From contig CANHJJ010000002.1 in assembly GCA_947460565.1 (NCBI GenBank), forward strand, positions 1-28,334: a DNA stretch of 28,334 nt, read 5' to 3'. The position numbers and the translations under genes are program-made. Shown in pieces: positions 7,054 to 15,268 of the stretch. Positions within the stretch are counted from its first letter, which is position 1. Every line of letters starts with the position of its first letter. The DNA is from Bacteroidota bacterium (GTDB lineage: Bacteria > Bacteroidota > Bacteroidia > UKL13-3). The notes below the pieces were generated by a model. It made no database searches and was not told where the DNA came from. It was given only the letters and a program-made list of their open reading frames with translations.

Positions 7054-8469
7054 CTACAAAACAGGCTCCACCAAAATCGTTTCTCCATTTTCGTAAGTCA
7101 CTGTTCCCGCAATGGCCCCTTTGGGTTTTCTTACAAATTTTTTCAAAGTGTAAACCACTGGAACTAAGGTGCTGCTTTTGGCTTTAGAGTAATAGGCCGC
7201 AAGTTGCGCTGCATAAGTAATCAAAGGTTTGGTGAAAGGTTTTCCTTGCCTGTACCTAATGACCACATGACTACCTGTAACATCTTTCGCATGAAGCCAC
7301 ATGTCGTTTTTATTGGCAAACTTTAAGGTCAACTTATCGTTGTTTTCGGAATTCTTGCCAACTAGTATGGTAAAACCTTCAAAGCTGAAATTTTTAAATG
7401 GTGACTCCGTAGCTTTATCAATTGGAAGATTGCTCTTACCTTCTTTTAAATCTTTGCTTGAGCTGGCAGCTAGCACTTTTTCAATTTGTTTATCTGAATC
7501 AATTAACTTTTGTTGTATTTCCTCCAATCGCTTATACATCAAGTCTATTTCTATGTTCTGATTCTTTGATTTTCGATAATATTCAGCAGCATTTTGTTGT
7601 GGATTTAAATCTTTTTTTAGCTTGACAATTATGTTTTGATTTCTATAAAAATCAAACAATTCAACTTTGCTCAATCCTATTTGCAATTGATGAAGATTGG
7701 CCATAATGATATTGGCTATTTCATCATATTTCAACTGCTTTTCATGCTGACTAAGTGATTTCTCAGTGTTCAGTTGCTGAGAAAGAAGACGTTTTTTCTC
7801 AGCATTTAAAATGTTTAATAGGCTTTCTTTCCTTTGTTTAAAATGCCAGTGACTTAAATAGTTTCGTCCAAAATAATTAAGCGCTTCAAACACGTTTTCA
7901 GACTCAAATAGCAACTCTGAATTGGGTATTAGCTCGTAAGCAAACTCTAACTTATTATCTTGTTTTAAAACAAAGAATGTATTTGGAACCAACTCCTCAT
8001 ATTGATTTTGGCTTTGCAAAAGAGATGACAATGACTGTGAAAAATCGTTCTCAATACTTATCCTAAAAGCCTCGACAGGCTCCCCTTGGTCAAACAATAT
8101 CACATTTGATAAGCCTCCATAAAGTTTGAAAACCAAATCAAGATTTTCATCAAAACAAAACGAAAAGGAACGATTGTTTGGATGTTGTTGAACAGCCTTA
8201 ATCTCTTTCCCAATAAGAGATTGAAACAGCAAATAAACCGAAGCAGTTCGCTCAAACTTACCCTCGCTTACAAAAATAAAACCTGAACGAGCCTCTATTA
8301 ATAATCGGATACTTATATAATTTTCATTATTTTGAAAGATGACTACAAATTCACTCTTATTCAAACTAAAGGCATCATACAAAGCATAGCCTTGAAGCAT
8401 CTTGCTAAAAGCTTTTGAGATAGAGACTACCGTATAGTAATGTGTATGAAGATTTTTTGAGACCAACAT
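7054..8469 (-). CDS. NFACT-family protein (RqcH/Tae2/FbpA-like)
   Basis: The C-terminal NFACT-R (DUF814) domain is clear at about residues 360-471, with NDMWLHAKDVTGSHVVIRY, TYAAQLAAYYSKAKSSTLVPVVYT and VRKPKGAIAGTVTYENGET. The N-terminal part (to about 180) has the NFACT-N look, with GGLSNVILFD. A long charged helical middle (about 205-345) is probably the coiled-coil arm. RqcH proteins bind the 50S subunit with stalled peptidyl-tRNA and add alanine tails; in eukaryotes the counterpart is Rqc2/NEMF. At 471 residues this protein is shorter than the approximately 570 of Firmicutes RqcH, and no helix-hairpin-helix block is obvious. The position of the functionally important Asp-Arg pair reads NNR here. 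A role in ribosome quality control is therefore inferred, not shown. It follows the metallo-hydrolase by 34 bases and may share its transcript. Confidence 0.85.
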   Translation of the reverse strand: MLVSKNLHTHYYTVVSISKAFSKMLQGYALYDAFSLNKSEFVVIFQNNENYISIRLLIEARSGFIFVSEGKFERTASVYLLFQSLIGKEIKAVQQHPNNRSFSFCFDENLDLVFKLYGGLSNVILFDQGEPVEAFRISIENDFSQSLSSLLQSQNQYEELVPNTFFVLKQDNKLEFAYELIPNSELLFESENVFEALNYFGRNYLSHWHFKQRKESLLNILNAEKKRLLSQQLNTEKSLSQHEKQLKYDEIANIIMANLHQLQIGLSKVELFDFYRNQNIIVKLKKDLNPQQNAAEYYRKSKNQNIEIDLMYKRLEEIQQKLIDSDKQIEKVLAASSSKDLKEGKSNLPIDKATESPFKNFSFEGFTILVGKNSENNDKLTLKFANKNDMWLHAKDVTGSHVVIRYRQGKPFTKPLITYAAQLAAYYSKAKSSTLVPVVYTLKKFVRKPKGAIAGTVTYENGETILVEPVL

Positions 8470-8503
8470 CTAGGTTTGCAAGGTAAGAAAGAAAAGGGTT
8501 GAC

Positions 8504-9265
8504 CTACAATTCAATTTCTAAGCCATCATAAGCCAAGTGGATATTGTCAGGCAACTCATTTTCCACATTGTCATGGAAGCCCAATTGATGGCTGATATGC
8601 GTAAAATAAGTCTGCTTCGCTCCTATCATTTTCGACATATCAATGGCTTCTTGTAAAGTGAAATGCGAAATATGATGCTCTCGTCTGAGTGCATTCAGAA
8701 CTAATACATCGCAGCCTTTTACCTTTTCGATTTCTTGGTCTTCAATTCGATTTGCATCAGTTATATAAACAAAATTACTGACCTTGAATCCTAATACAGG
8801 TAATTTATAATGAAAAACCCTAATGGGTTCTATTTGGGTATTAAAAAGGGAAAAGGGTTGAGAAGTAATTGAATGTAAGTTCATTTCTGGAACCCCAGGA
8901 TATTTAGGTTCGGTAAAGGCATAAAAAAACTCTTTTTTTATTGCAGCTTCAACTATGTCTTCACAATACACATCAAGGGGCTTTTGCATGATATAGTTAA
9001 AACCACGAATATCATCTAGGCCTGCTAAGTGGTCGCGATGGGCATGGGTGAATAGAATGGCATCTAAATGTTTGATATTACAATTCAACATCTGTTGCCT
9101 AAAATCAGGACCCGTATCCACCACTATATTTTTATCTTCAACCTGAATTAAAACCGAAGAGCGAAGGCGTTTATCTTTAGGATTAGTCGATAAGCAAATA
9201 GGGCATGAACATGCTATGATGGGCACGCCCTGAGAGGTTCCGCTTCCTAAAAATGTTATTTTCAT
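8504..9265 (-). CDS. MBL-fold metallo-hydrolase, PhnP-like
   Basis: Metallo-beta-lactamase-fold hydrolase of 253 residues. The N-terminal strand GSGTSQGVP (residues 7-15) and cysteines in CSCPIC (19-24) resemble the structural zinc site of PhnP-type phosphodiesterases. The catalytic metal motif THAHRDHLAGLDD holds H74, H76, D78 and H79. VVDTGPDFR, YITDAN and a C-terminal FTHISHQLGFH supply the other conserved positions. PhnP hydrolyses 5-phosphoribosyl 1,2-cyclic phosphate in phosphonate breakdown, but no other phn genes are here, and many Bacteroidota carry this protein as a stand-alone gene. The substrate is therefore unknown. It begins six bases after kdsA stops, so the two are almost certainly co-transcribed. 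Confidence 0.88.
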   Translation of the reverse strand: MKITFLGSGTSQGVPIIACSCPICLSTNPKDKRLRSSVLIQVEDKNIVVDTGPDFRQQMLNCNIKHLDAILFTHAHRDHLAGLDDIRGFNYIMQKPLDVYCEDIVEAAIKKEFFYAFTEPKYPGVPEMNLHSITSQPFSLFNTQIEPIRVFHYKLPVLGFKVSNFVYITDANRIEDQEIEKVKGCDVLVLNALRREHHISHFTLQEAIDMSKMIGAKQTYFTHISHQLGFHDNVENELPDNIHLAYDGLEIEL

Positions 9266-9271
9266 TAAGAA

Positions 9272-10102
9272 CTATTTTCTATAACTCACTTCCAAGTTAT
9301 GAATATCTATCAAAGGTTTTAAGAACTCTTCTAAGTCGTAAACTGATAATTGCGAAGCGGCATCACACAATGCTTCCGCTGGATTTGGATGGGTTTCGAT
9401 AAATACACCATCTACACCTGCGGCCACACCTGCTCTGCTTAATACTGGAAGGAACTCGCGCGCACCACCTTTTGCATCCGCACTAGGAATACCATATTTT
9501 CTGATACTATGCGTAATATCAAATACCACTGGGTAACCTATTTGTCCCATTAAAAAGAAACTACGAGGGTCAACCACCATATCATTGTAACCGAAGGTAA
9601 ATCCACGCTCTGTTAATATAACTTGATCATTACCGGCATCAATACACTTTTGAACGGGGTGCTTCATATTTTCAGGTGCCAAGAACTGACCATGTTTGAT
9701 ATTAACAACACGACCTGTTTTGGCGGCAGCTACCATTAAAGTTGACTGCATACACAAGTAAGCCGGTATTTGCAATACATCACATACCTCACCTGCAGCA
9801 GCTGCTTGGTCTGGATAATGAATATCCGTAAGCAAAGGAAATCCGAATTGCTCTTTTACTTTAGCCAAAATAGCCACACCTTTGGCCAATCCTGGACCAT
9901 CATAATATTTTAAACTGCTGCGGTTATCTTTTTGAAAAGATGATTTATAAATCATCTTGATATTTAATTTTTCAGATACCTCTTTCAACTTCTCAGCCGT
10001 TTTCATCATAATTGATTCATCCTCGATAACGCATGGACCAGAGATTAGGAACAATTCATCATTACCACATTCGATATCTGCTACTTTTACTATTTTTTTC
10101 AT
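9272..10102 (-). CDS. kdsA: 3-deoxy-8-phosphooctulonate (KDO-8-P) synthase
   Basis: Condenses phosphoenolpyruvate with arabinose 5-phosphate to KDO-8-phosphate for the lipopolysaccharide core. Visible motifs are ISGPCVIEDE (residues 20-29), KDNRSS (58-63), LLTDIHYPDQA, IPAYLCMQ, and the C-terminal KGGAREFLPVLSRAGVAAGVDGVFIETHPNPAEALCDAAS. Cys24 in GPC occupies the metal-ligand position of the metal-dependent class, where E. coli has Asn. The frame runs upstream to a GTG at 10132, but that codon lies in the loop of a repeat-like hairpin. The ATG at 10102 (MKKIVKVADIEC) fits family length (276 residues), so it is used. DAHP synthase is excluded by the KDNRSS and GGAREF motifs. The six-base gap to the hydrolase implies an operon. 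Confidence 0.95.
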   Translation of the reverse strand: MKKIVKVADIECGNDELFLISGPCVIEDESIMMKTAEKLKEVSEKLNIKMIYKSSFQKDNRSSLKYYDGPGLAKGVAILAKVKEQFGFPLLTDIHYPDQAAAAGEVCDVLQIPAYLCMQSTLMVAAAKTGRVVNIKHGQFLAPENMKHPVQKCIDAGNDQVILTERGFTFGYNDMVVDPRSFFLMGQIGYPVVFDITHSIRKYGIPSADAKGGAREFLPVLSRAGVAAGVDGVFIETHPNPAEALCDAASQLSVYDLEEFLKPLIDIHNLEVSYRK

Positions 10103-10119
10103 ATTGTTTTTCTTTAATT

Positions 10120-10164
10120 CATAGGGCTTCACCCTATGTTTCTAATATTACGCCCCTTCGGGAC
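10120..10164. repeat. REP-like double hairpin upstream of kdsA
   Basis: CATAGGG (10120-10126) and CCCTATG (10132-10138) form a perfect 7-base stem with loop CTTCA. About 15 bases further on, CGCCCCTTCGGGAC (10151-10164) makes a second, imperfect hairpin. The two-hairpin arrangement resembles dispersed palindromic elements I recall from Bacteroidota genomes. The first arm ends 18 bases upstream of the chosen kdsA ATG. Confidence 0.55.
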
Positions 10165-10226
10165 TGCATTTTATTGAACTATTTAAATTCTACTAATAAA
10201 CTAGGTTCAGTCTGAATTAAACCACT

Positions 10227-10409
10227 TTATTTACTAATTATATCCTTTGCAAATAGGAAAATGCCAATCCAAATCAAACCTTTAATTAGGAAAAACAAAA
10301 AACCCGCTACGCCAATGCGTTTCATCCACATCTTAAACTTGCTTCTACCCTTAACACTTACAGGGCATTCAAGGGGTTTATCTTGAAATGATTCTATTTC
10401 CTTTTCCAT
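10227..10409 (-). CDS. Small single-span membrane protein, 60 residues
   Basis: Not recognised as a named family. A polar N-terminus of about 28 residues with the motif ECPVSVKGRSKFKMW is followed by one hydrophobic span (about residues 33-54, AGFLFFLIKGLIWIGIFLFA) and a short KDIISK tail. Positive residues before the span suggest the N-terminus stays in the cytoplasm. The ATG at 10409 is the only start. It lies 124 bases upstream of kdsA in the same direction, with the repeat-like hairpins in between, and is divergent from coaD. The clean helix with flanking basic and aromatic residues makes a chance ORF unlikely. Function unknown. Confidence 0.6.
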   Translation of the reverse strand: MEKEIESFQDKPLECPVSVKGRSKFKMWMKRIGVAGFLFFLIKGLIWIGIFLFAKDIISK

Positions 10410-10457
10410 AAATATAATAGCAGCAATTTTACGATAGTTTCAGCATAAACAAAAGTC

Positions 10458-10488
10458 TTTGATTAAAAATAGAATCTTCGTATTCTCG
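10458..10488 (+). promoter_or_regulatory. Possible coaD promoter
   Basis: TTTG at 10458-10461, a 19-base spacer and TATTCTCG at 10481-10488 have the right spacing, but the -7 box has two mismatches to TAnnTTTG. The implied leader is about 15 bases before the ATG at 10510. Confidence 0.3.
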
Positions 10489-10509
10489 CATAAACTAAAT
10501 AGCCGTTTT

Positions 10510-10968
10510 ATGAAACGTATAGCTTTATTTCCAGGTACTTTCGACCCCATAACCATTGGGCATGTGAACATTATAGAACGGGCTATGCCTCTTTTTGATG
10601 AAATTGTAATTGGTATTGGAAACAATAGCAGCAAGGTCACATTGTTCAATTTAGAGCAAAGGGTAAATTGGGTAAACAATATTTTTTCATACACAGATAA
10701 AGTTAGAGGTGCCTCATATGAAGGCTTAACAGTTAATTTTTGTGATACCATTGGAGCCAAATATATCCTAAGGGGAATAAGAACCATGGCCGATTTTGAT
10801 TATGAAAAAAACATTGCTCAAATGAATAAAATCATACATCCACAAACTGAAACCATCTTTTTAATGTGTGACCCTGCTTATACTCCTATAAGCTCATCTG
10901 TTGTTAGGGATTTAATCCGAAATGGCGGTGATACCGCTAAGTTTTTGCCAAAAGAAGTTACCTTTTAA
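10510..10968 (+). CDS. coaD: Phosphopantetheine adenylyltransferase
   Basis: Transfers AMP from ATP to 4'-phosphopantetheine, the fourth step of coenzyme A synthesis. The nucleotidyltransferase T/HxGH motif is T15-I16-G17-H18 within FPGTFDPITIGHVNII. The family's second signature appears as PISSSVVRDL near residues 126-135, and RGIRTMADFDYE matches the substrate-binding block. At 152 residues it is slightly shorter than the E. coli enzyme (159). The frame is open upstream to a TTG at 10459, but the ATG at 10510 aligns with the family start (MKRIALFPGTFDP). The outer-membrane protein gene begins 14 bases downstream and may be co-transcribed. Confidence 0.96.
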   Translation: MKRIALFPGTFDPITIGHVNIIERAMPLFDEIVIGIGNNSSKVTLFNLEQRVNWVNNIFSYTDKVRGASYEGLTVNFCDTIGAKYILRGIRTMADFDYEKNIAQMNKIIHPQTETIFLMCDPAYTPISSSVVRDLIRNGGDTAKFLPKEVTF

Positions 10969-10982
10969 ATTTTCTCAAACAT

Positions 10983-12674
10983 ATGTTTAATAAAGTTATA
11001 AGTCTTCTACTTTTTTTAATTGTCGTAAGCCAAATAAATGCACAGCATACTTATTTGGGTTATGGCACTCTTTCAAATCATATTTTGGATAGAATGGAAA
11101 TTAAATCTGGAGAGATTCCGAATCGTTTTTTTCATTCGGCCACTAAATCATATAGAAGAGAAGCAATTGCGCAATATGCCGATAGTCTTAGCATAAGCGA
11201 TAGTAGTTATTCAACACAAGATGAATTCAATTTACAATACCTTCAAAACGACAATTTCGAATGGAGCACATCAAAAAGCACTTTTGCAAAAAGAGCCATT
11301 TTAAAAGATTTTTACACAAAAAAAGCAGCATTATACTCTATCCAAATCCCTGATTTTAACTTGGTGGTAAATCCTGTTTTTTACTATCAATTTTCAAGTG
11401 AAAAAGTGAATGGGGCAAATGCATTAATAAATAATAGAGGTATTGAAATCAGAGGAAACATTACCAATAAAATTGGCTTTTACACCCAAGTAAGTGATGA
11501 AATCATAAAACCAAATTATCAGATTGCTGAATATGTGAAAGAAAAACAAGTAATACCAGGTGTGGGTTTTTTTAAAAACATTCCTGACCCTAATTCTTAT
11601 AATTATTTTCTCGCAAGCGGCTATGTTACTGTTTCTCCAAATAAATACATGGATTTTCAATTTGGCACTGGTAGGAATTTTATTGGAGATGGATTTAGAA
11701 CTTTTATACTTTCTGATTTTAGTAGGGATTATGTTTTCTTGAGGTTAAACACCCGTATTTGGAAATTTAATTATACAAATATTTTCGCACAACAACTACA
11801 ATATCCGCTGCCCAATGGTGGAACAGGCGAAGCTATAAGTAAAAGGCAATATACTGCCACACATCACTTATCAATAAATATAAAAAAGAATTTTAATTTG
11901 GGGGTATTCGAAACTATCATTTTTAACAGAGATAGCAGCATTCAAAGTGGTAACACATTTGATGTGCAATATTTAAATCCTATCATATTTTACAAAGCAG
12001 TTGAAAACAGTTTAAATAGTATAGACAAAGCCATTATTGGAACAAATTTTAAGTGGAATTTCAAAAAGCGCTTTCAGACCTATGGACAAATTTTGATTAG
12101 TGAATTTATACTTTCAGAAATGTTGAGCGATAGGAATTGGTTTGGCAACAAATACGCTTATCAATTAGGTTTAAAATACATAGATGTATTTGGAATTAAT
12201 AACCTTGATGCACAAGCTGAAGTAAACATTTGCAGACCATACATGTATACATCGCAAAGTGATAGGATGACATTTACCAATTACCGTCAACCTATGGCGC
12301 ATCCACTTGGCGCTAACTTTAAAGAGTTTATTGGGATTGTAAGGTACCAGCCAATCAATAGGCTTAATATTACCGCAAAAGCCATTTATGCCATTTATGG
12401 CAATGACACTAGCGGTACTAATTGGGGAAAGAATATCGGATTAAGTTACTTAACAGCTCCACTAAAATATGGTGTGGTAATTGGGCAAGGATTCTTAACC
12501 AATTTATATTTAGCAGATTTTACTTGTAGTTATATGCCTAAACACAATCTTTTTCTAGATTTTAAATTTACCTATAGAAAAACTACCAGTGTGTTAAAAG
12601 AATTTGAAAACGAATCTGCTTATATCTCTTTGGGAATTCGAATAAACATAGCTCCAAAAAATTGGGATTTTTAG
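10983..12674 (+). CDS. Outer-membrane beta-barrel protein, RemB / capsule assembly Wzi-like
   Basis: 563 residues with a signal peptide (hydrophobic residues 5-16, probable cleavage after INA at residue 20). The mature start HTYLGYGTLSNHILDRMEIKSG resembles the RemB/Wzi-like outer-membrane proteins of Bacteroidota. The rest is rich in alternating aromatic/polar strands and asparagines and ends in a phenylalanine (NWDF), both usual for outer-membrane barrels. RemB is linked to gliding motility in Flavobacterium, and Wzi binds capsule at the cell surface in enteric bacteria. Neither role can be proved here. It follows coaD by 14 bases and converges on the O-antigen ligase-type gene with only ten bases between stops. 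No T9SS C-terminal sorting domain is seen. Confidence 0.75.
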   Translation: MFNKVISLLLFLIVVSQINAQHTYLGYGTLSNHILDRMEIKSGEIPNRFFHSATKSYRREAIAQYADSLSISDSSYSTQDEFNLQYLQNDNFEWSTSKSTFAKRAILKDFYTKKAALYSIQIPDFNLVVNPVFYYQFSSEKVNGANALINNRGIEIRGNITNKIGFYTQVSDEIIKPNYQIAEYVKEKQVIPGVGFFKNIPDPNSYNYFLASGYVTVSPNKYMDFQFGTGRNFIGDGFRTFILSDFSRDYVFLRLNTRIWKFNYTNIFAQQLQYPLPNGGTGEAISKRQYTATHHLSINIKKNFNLGVFETIIFNRDSSIQSGNTFDVQYLNPIIFYKAVENSLNSIDKAIIGTNFKWNFKKRFQTYGQILISEFILSEMLSDRNWFGNKYAYQLGLKYIDVFGINNLDAQAEVNICRPYMYTSQSDRMTFTNYRQPMAHPLGANFKEFIGIVRYQPINRLNITAKAIYAIYGNDTSGTNWGKNIGLSYLTAPLKYGVVIGQGFLTNLYLADFTCSYMPKHNLFLDFKFTYRKTTSVLKEFENESAYISLGIRINIAPKNWDF

Positions 12675-12684
12675 GAAATAACAA

Positions 12685-13923
12685 TTAATCATTTTGCCAT
12701 GTTGCTGTTTGATTCATCGGTAAAAGAATAAAGATTAAGCAGTAGGCTACTCCCAATTGGGTCTGAAAAAAGGCTTCAAACATTAATGCAATTAACATTA
12801 TGATATAATGCACGCTTAACAAAGGATGCTTAAAATTGCTATGATAGAGCAAAGGAAAAAGCAAGCAAAAAATAAACACAAGTGATCCAATAATACCTGT
12901 TGCGGCTAGGTAAAATAAAAATTGATTATGTGGAATAATCTTCTTTGTTACTTCGGGATATTTTGAAGTCCACATATAATCACTCAAATCTTGCAAATCT
13001 CCTATACCGCTACCCACAAGCCAAGATGTGCTATCTGCAATAGCAATAGCAATGCGGCATGAAGCCACCCTACTACCTAAAGATTGATTATTAATGTTAC
13101 CATTTTCAGTGCTTGAAATATCGCTTCTGGTATTTTCAACTTTATTGCGAATAGTTGGAGAAAGCAAAAAAGTAGTAAAGCCAATTAATAGGGAAAAAAA
13201 CAAACTCAAAACTCCTGTTTTATATTGCTTTTTGATAAATATAAATTTATAAAACTCAATTACAATGAGCAAATAAATGGCCAATAAGCCACTTCTTACT
13301 GAGAAAATATGCAGAAAAGTAAACAGTAATATGCCTATAGTAGCAATTACAAATCTCTCATTTTTATTAAAAGCATAAAATTGATGCTTATAAAGATAAT
13401 AGGCCACATAAATAGCAAAAGCAATCATGATACTAAAGGTGGGATGATGACTAACAATAGTAGGCATCACTTGACTTTGCAAATACATTTGATTAATAAC
13501 CTCGCTATTATTAACATAATTAACAAAGGCATCCAATGAAATGATAAATACACCTATTAAAAAGAAATAATAGACAAGCATAAATTGCCGGTTGCTTAAT
13601 GGTTTAAAAAAAATAAATGCCAATGGGAGAATAAGAAAAGGCAATTGAATTTGAAGTCTCTCAAAAAAATAATTTAAATTTTCGGAATAAAAAACCGAAG
13701 GTATTAAAAATAAAAATAAACCTGATAAAACGAACAAATCTTTACGACCAGTGAATTTTGCTTTCACCCCTTTCAACTTTAAAGTCATTATGGCTGTTAT
13801 GGCCATTCCAATCATACTAATACTGGCAAGAGAGCGAGCAGAATCAATAAAAAAAATACCCGCTATGAGCAAACACGAGAAGAAGATTAACAATCTATCT
13901 TGATATGGATTGAGCCATTTCAT
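12685..13923 (-). CDS. O-antigen ligase / polymerase family membrane protein
   Basis: 412 residues, with about eleven hydrophobic spans. The Wzy_C/WaaL-type signature lies in the second half: VSHHPTFSIMIAFAIY (about 157-172), then a large periplasmic loop with SWLVGSGIGDLQDL and KKIIPHNQFLFYLAATGIIGSLVF. Conserved histidines in HHPT and PHNQ are those expected in ligases that move an undecaprenyl-linked glycan to an acceptor. Its ATG overlaps the glycosyltransferase TGA by four bases (ATGA), so translation is coupled. Whether it acts as a ligase to lipid A core or as a polymerase cannot be settled from sequence alone. Confidence 0.82.
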   Translation of the reverse strand: MKWLNPYQDRLLIFFSCLLIAGIFFIDSARSLASISMIGMAITAIMTLKLKGVKAKFTGRKDLFVLSGLFLFLIPSVFYSENLNYFFERLQIQLPFLILPLAFIFFKPLSNRQFMLVYYFFLIGVFIISLDAFVNYVNNSEVINQMYLQSQVMPTIVSHHPTFSIMIAFAIYVAYYLYKHQFYAFNKNERFVIATIGILLFTFLHIFSVRSGLLAIYLLIVIEFYKFIFIKKQYKTGVLSLFFSLLIGFTTFLLSPTIRNKVENTRSDISSTENGNINNQSLGSRVASCRIAIAIADSTSWLVGSGIGDLQDLSDYMWTSKYPEVTKKIIPHNQFLFYLAATGIIGSLVFIFCLLFPLLYHSNFKHPLLSVHYIIMLIALMFEAFFQTQLGVAYCLIFILLPMNQTATWQND

Positions 13924-14795
13924 TTGAGCAATATATAATTTTTATATTCTGCTATGCTATATCCCAAATATTTCTCAATCAAATAGATGATTGTATTTTT
14001 TAAACTCACTTTCACTTTACTTTGGTCAAACTCAAAGTTCCAATTTTTCAATTTGATTCTTTCAAGCATAACAATTGGGTGGGTTTCATAGTACCTTTCA
14101 GCCTTTTCCACCAAATTATAATCCCATTCATTATTCAAGTTTTGCTGACTTTCAATCCAATCATCTGTATGCCACATTTTATGAAAACCCTTCACTTTTT
14201 CAGTCATCTTCATTGGGTGTTTCACCCAGCCATAATGAAAAATATTCGCATCAACTTGTTTAACATGTAATTTACTACCATTGCGAAACCTGAAACCTTG
14301 CGCATCTCCATGAGATAGAATATTCTTATCATTTCTAATTATCCTTATCTCACTCTTATAAAAACTTCTTGAAGCAGCCACATAATCATAACTTCCATAA
14401 AAGTGGGTGTAGTTGAACAATAGCCCATCAATACTCTTATTTTGTCTATATTTAAATAACGCTTGTTTTATGATATCATGATATTTTTCATGCACACATT
14501 CATCCGCTTGAATATAAAAAGCCCAATCTGCTTTAGGGTTTATTTTGGCAAATGCCTTATTGGTCTCATCCGCTAGCACCCTGCCACCCTCTCTCAAGTC
14601 CTCATCCCAAACAGAATTGAAAATTTTAATCTTAGGGTCTTGGATAGAACGAATATAATTCTCAGTATCATCCTCGCTATAACCTACAAGCACAATCATC
14701 TCGTCTACTATAGGAAGTATCGAAAGTATGGCTTCTTTAATGGGGTAATCGTATTTTATTACATTACGAGCTATGGTAAAACCGCTTACAAACAT
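13920..14795 (-). CDS. Family 2-type glycosyltransferase
   Basis: 291 residues. The N-terminus FTIARNVIKYDYPIKEAILSILPIVDEMIVLVGYSEDDT (residues 6-44) is the nucleotide-sugar-binding half of a GT-A fold. IQADE at 95-99 stands where the DxD metal-binding motif is expected, a variant common in this subfamily. A tryptophan- and histidine-rich middle (FHYGWVKHPMKMTEKVKGFHKMWH) follows. There is no membrane span, so it probably acts at the inner face of the cytoplasmic membrane. It overlaps the downstream ligase-type gene by four bases. The pair likely builds and transfers one surface glycan. The sugar cannot be predicted. Confidence 0.85.
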   Translation of the reverse strand: MFVSGFTIARNVIKYDYPIKEAILSILPIVDEMIVLVGYSEDDTENYIRSIQDPKIKIFNSVWDEDLREGGRVLADETNKAFAKINPKADWAFYIQADECVHEKYHDIIKQALFKYRQNKSIDGLLFNYTHFYGSYDYVAASRSFYKSEIRIIRNDKNILSHGDAQGFRFRNGSKLHVKQVDANIFHYGWVKHPMKMTEKVKGFHKMWHTDDWIESQQNLNNEWDYNLVEKAERYYETHPIVMLERIKLKNWNFEFDQSKVKVSLKNTIIYLIEKYLGYSIAEYKNYILLK

Positions 14796-14871
14796 TGTTT
14801 CTAGGATTTGTCAAGATTAGTAAAAAAATTAAAATTAGAATAAACTCTTTTGAAAATATTTTATTTGCAGT

Positions 14872-15267
14872 ATGAAAAACTTATTTAAAGTTGGCGATAA
14901 AAAAACATTTTCTAAAATAGTTAGTCAAGCTGACACTGCCAATTTTGATAGTGGACAAGTTCATCCAGTTTATGCTACATTTGCACTAGGTAGAGATGCT
15001 GAATGGTGTTGCAGGTTGTTTGTGTTAGAAATGAAAGAGGAGGATGAAGAGGGAATTGGCACCTTTTTGACCATTGAACACCAAAGCCCTTCACTCGTAA
15101 ATAACCAAGTGATTTTTACTGCAGCTGTTGAGCGTCTTACAAAGAACGAAATAATTTGTTCATATGAAGCCAAAGTAGGAGAACGATTGATTGCAATCGG
15201 CAAACAAGGTCAGAAAATATTAAAAAAAGAAAAGATAAATCAGATTTTCAATTCACTAATTGTATAA
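14872..15267 (+). CDS. Hotdog-fold thioesterase-like protein (FlK-related)
   Basis: 131 residues. SQADTANFDSGQVHPVYATFALGRDAEW (residues 18-45) resembles the hotdog thioesterases related to fluoroacetyl-CoA thioesterase. It includes the VHPVYAT stretch carrying likely active-site residues and is followed by LEMKEEDEEGIGTFLTIEHQSPSLV and ICSYEAKVGERLIAIGKQGQKIL. No signal peptide. The true substrate is probably an ordinary acyl-CoA; fluoroacetate specificity is not implied. It ends one base before the smpB ATG, so the two are translationally close and co-transcribed. The pairing with smpB is positional only. Confidence 0.75.
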   Translation: MKNLFKVGDKKTFSKIVSQADTANFDSGQVHPVYATFALGRDAEWCCRLFVLEMKEEDEEGIGTFLTIEHQSPSLVNNQVIFTAAVERLTKNEIICSYEAKVGERLIAIGKQGQKILKKEKINQIFNSLIV

Positions 15268-15268
15268 A

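Noticed and set aside
9272..10132. Longer kdsA starting at GTG 10132
   Set aside because: The GTG lies in the loop of a repeat-like hairpin, and the ten extra residues (MKPYELKKNN) have no counterpart in the family; ATG 10102 fits better.
10440..10787. Minus-strand ORF of 115 codons opposite coaD
   Set aside because: Lies almost wholly antisense to the clearly recognised coaD and has no motif.
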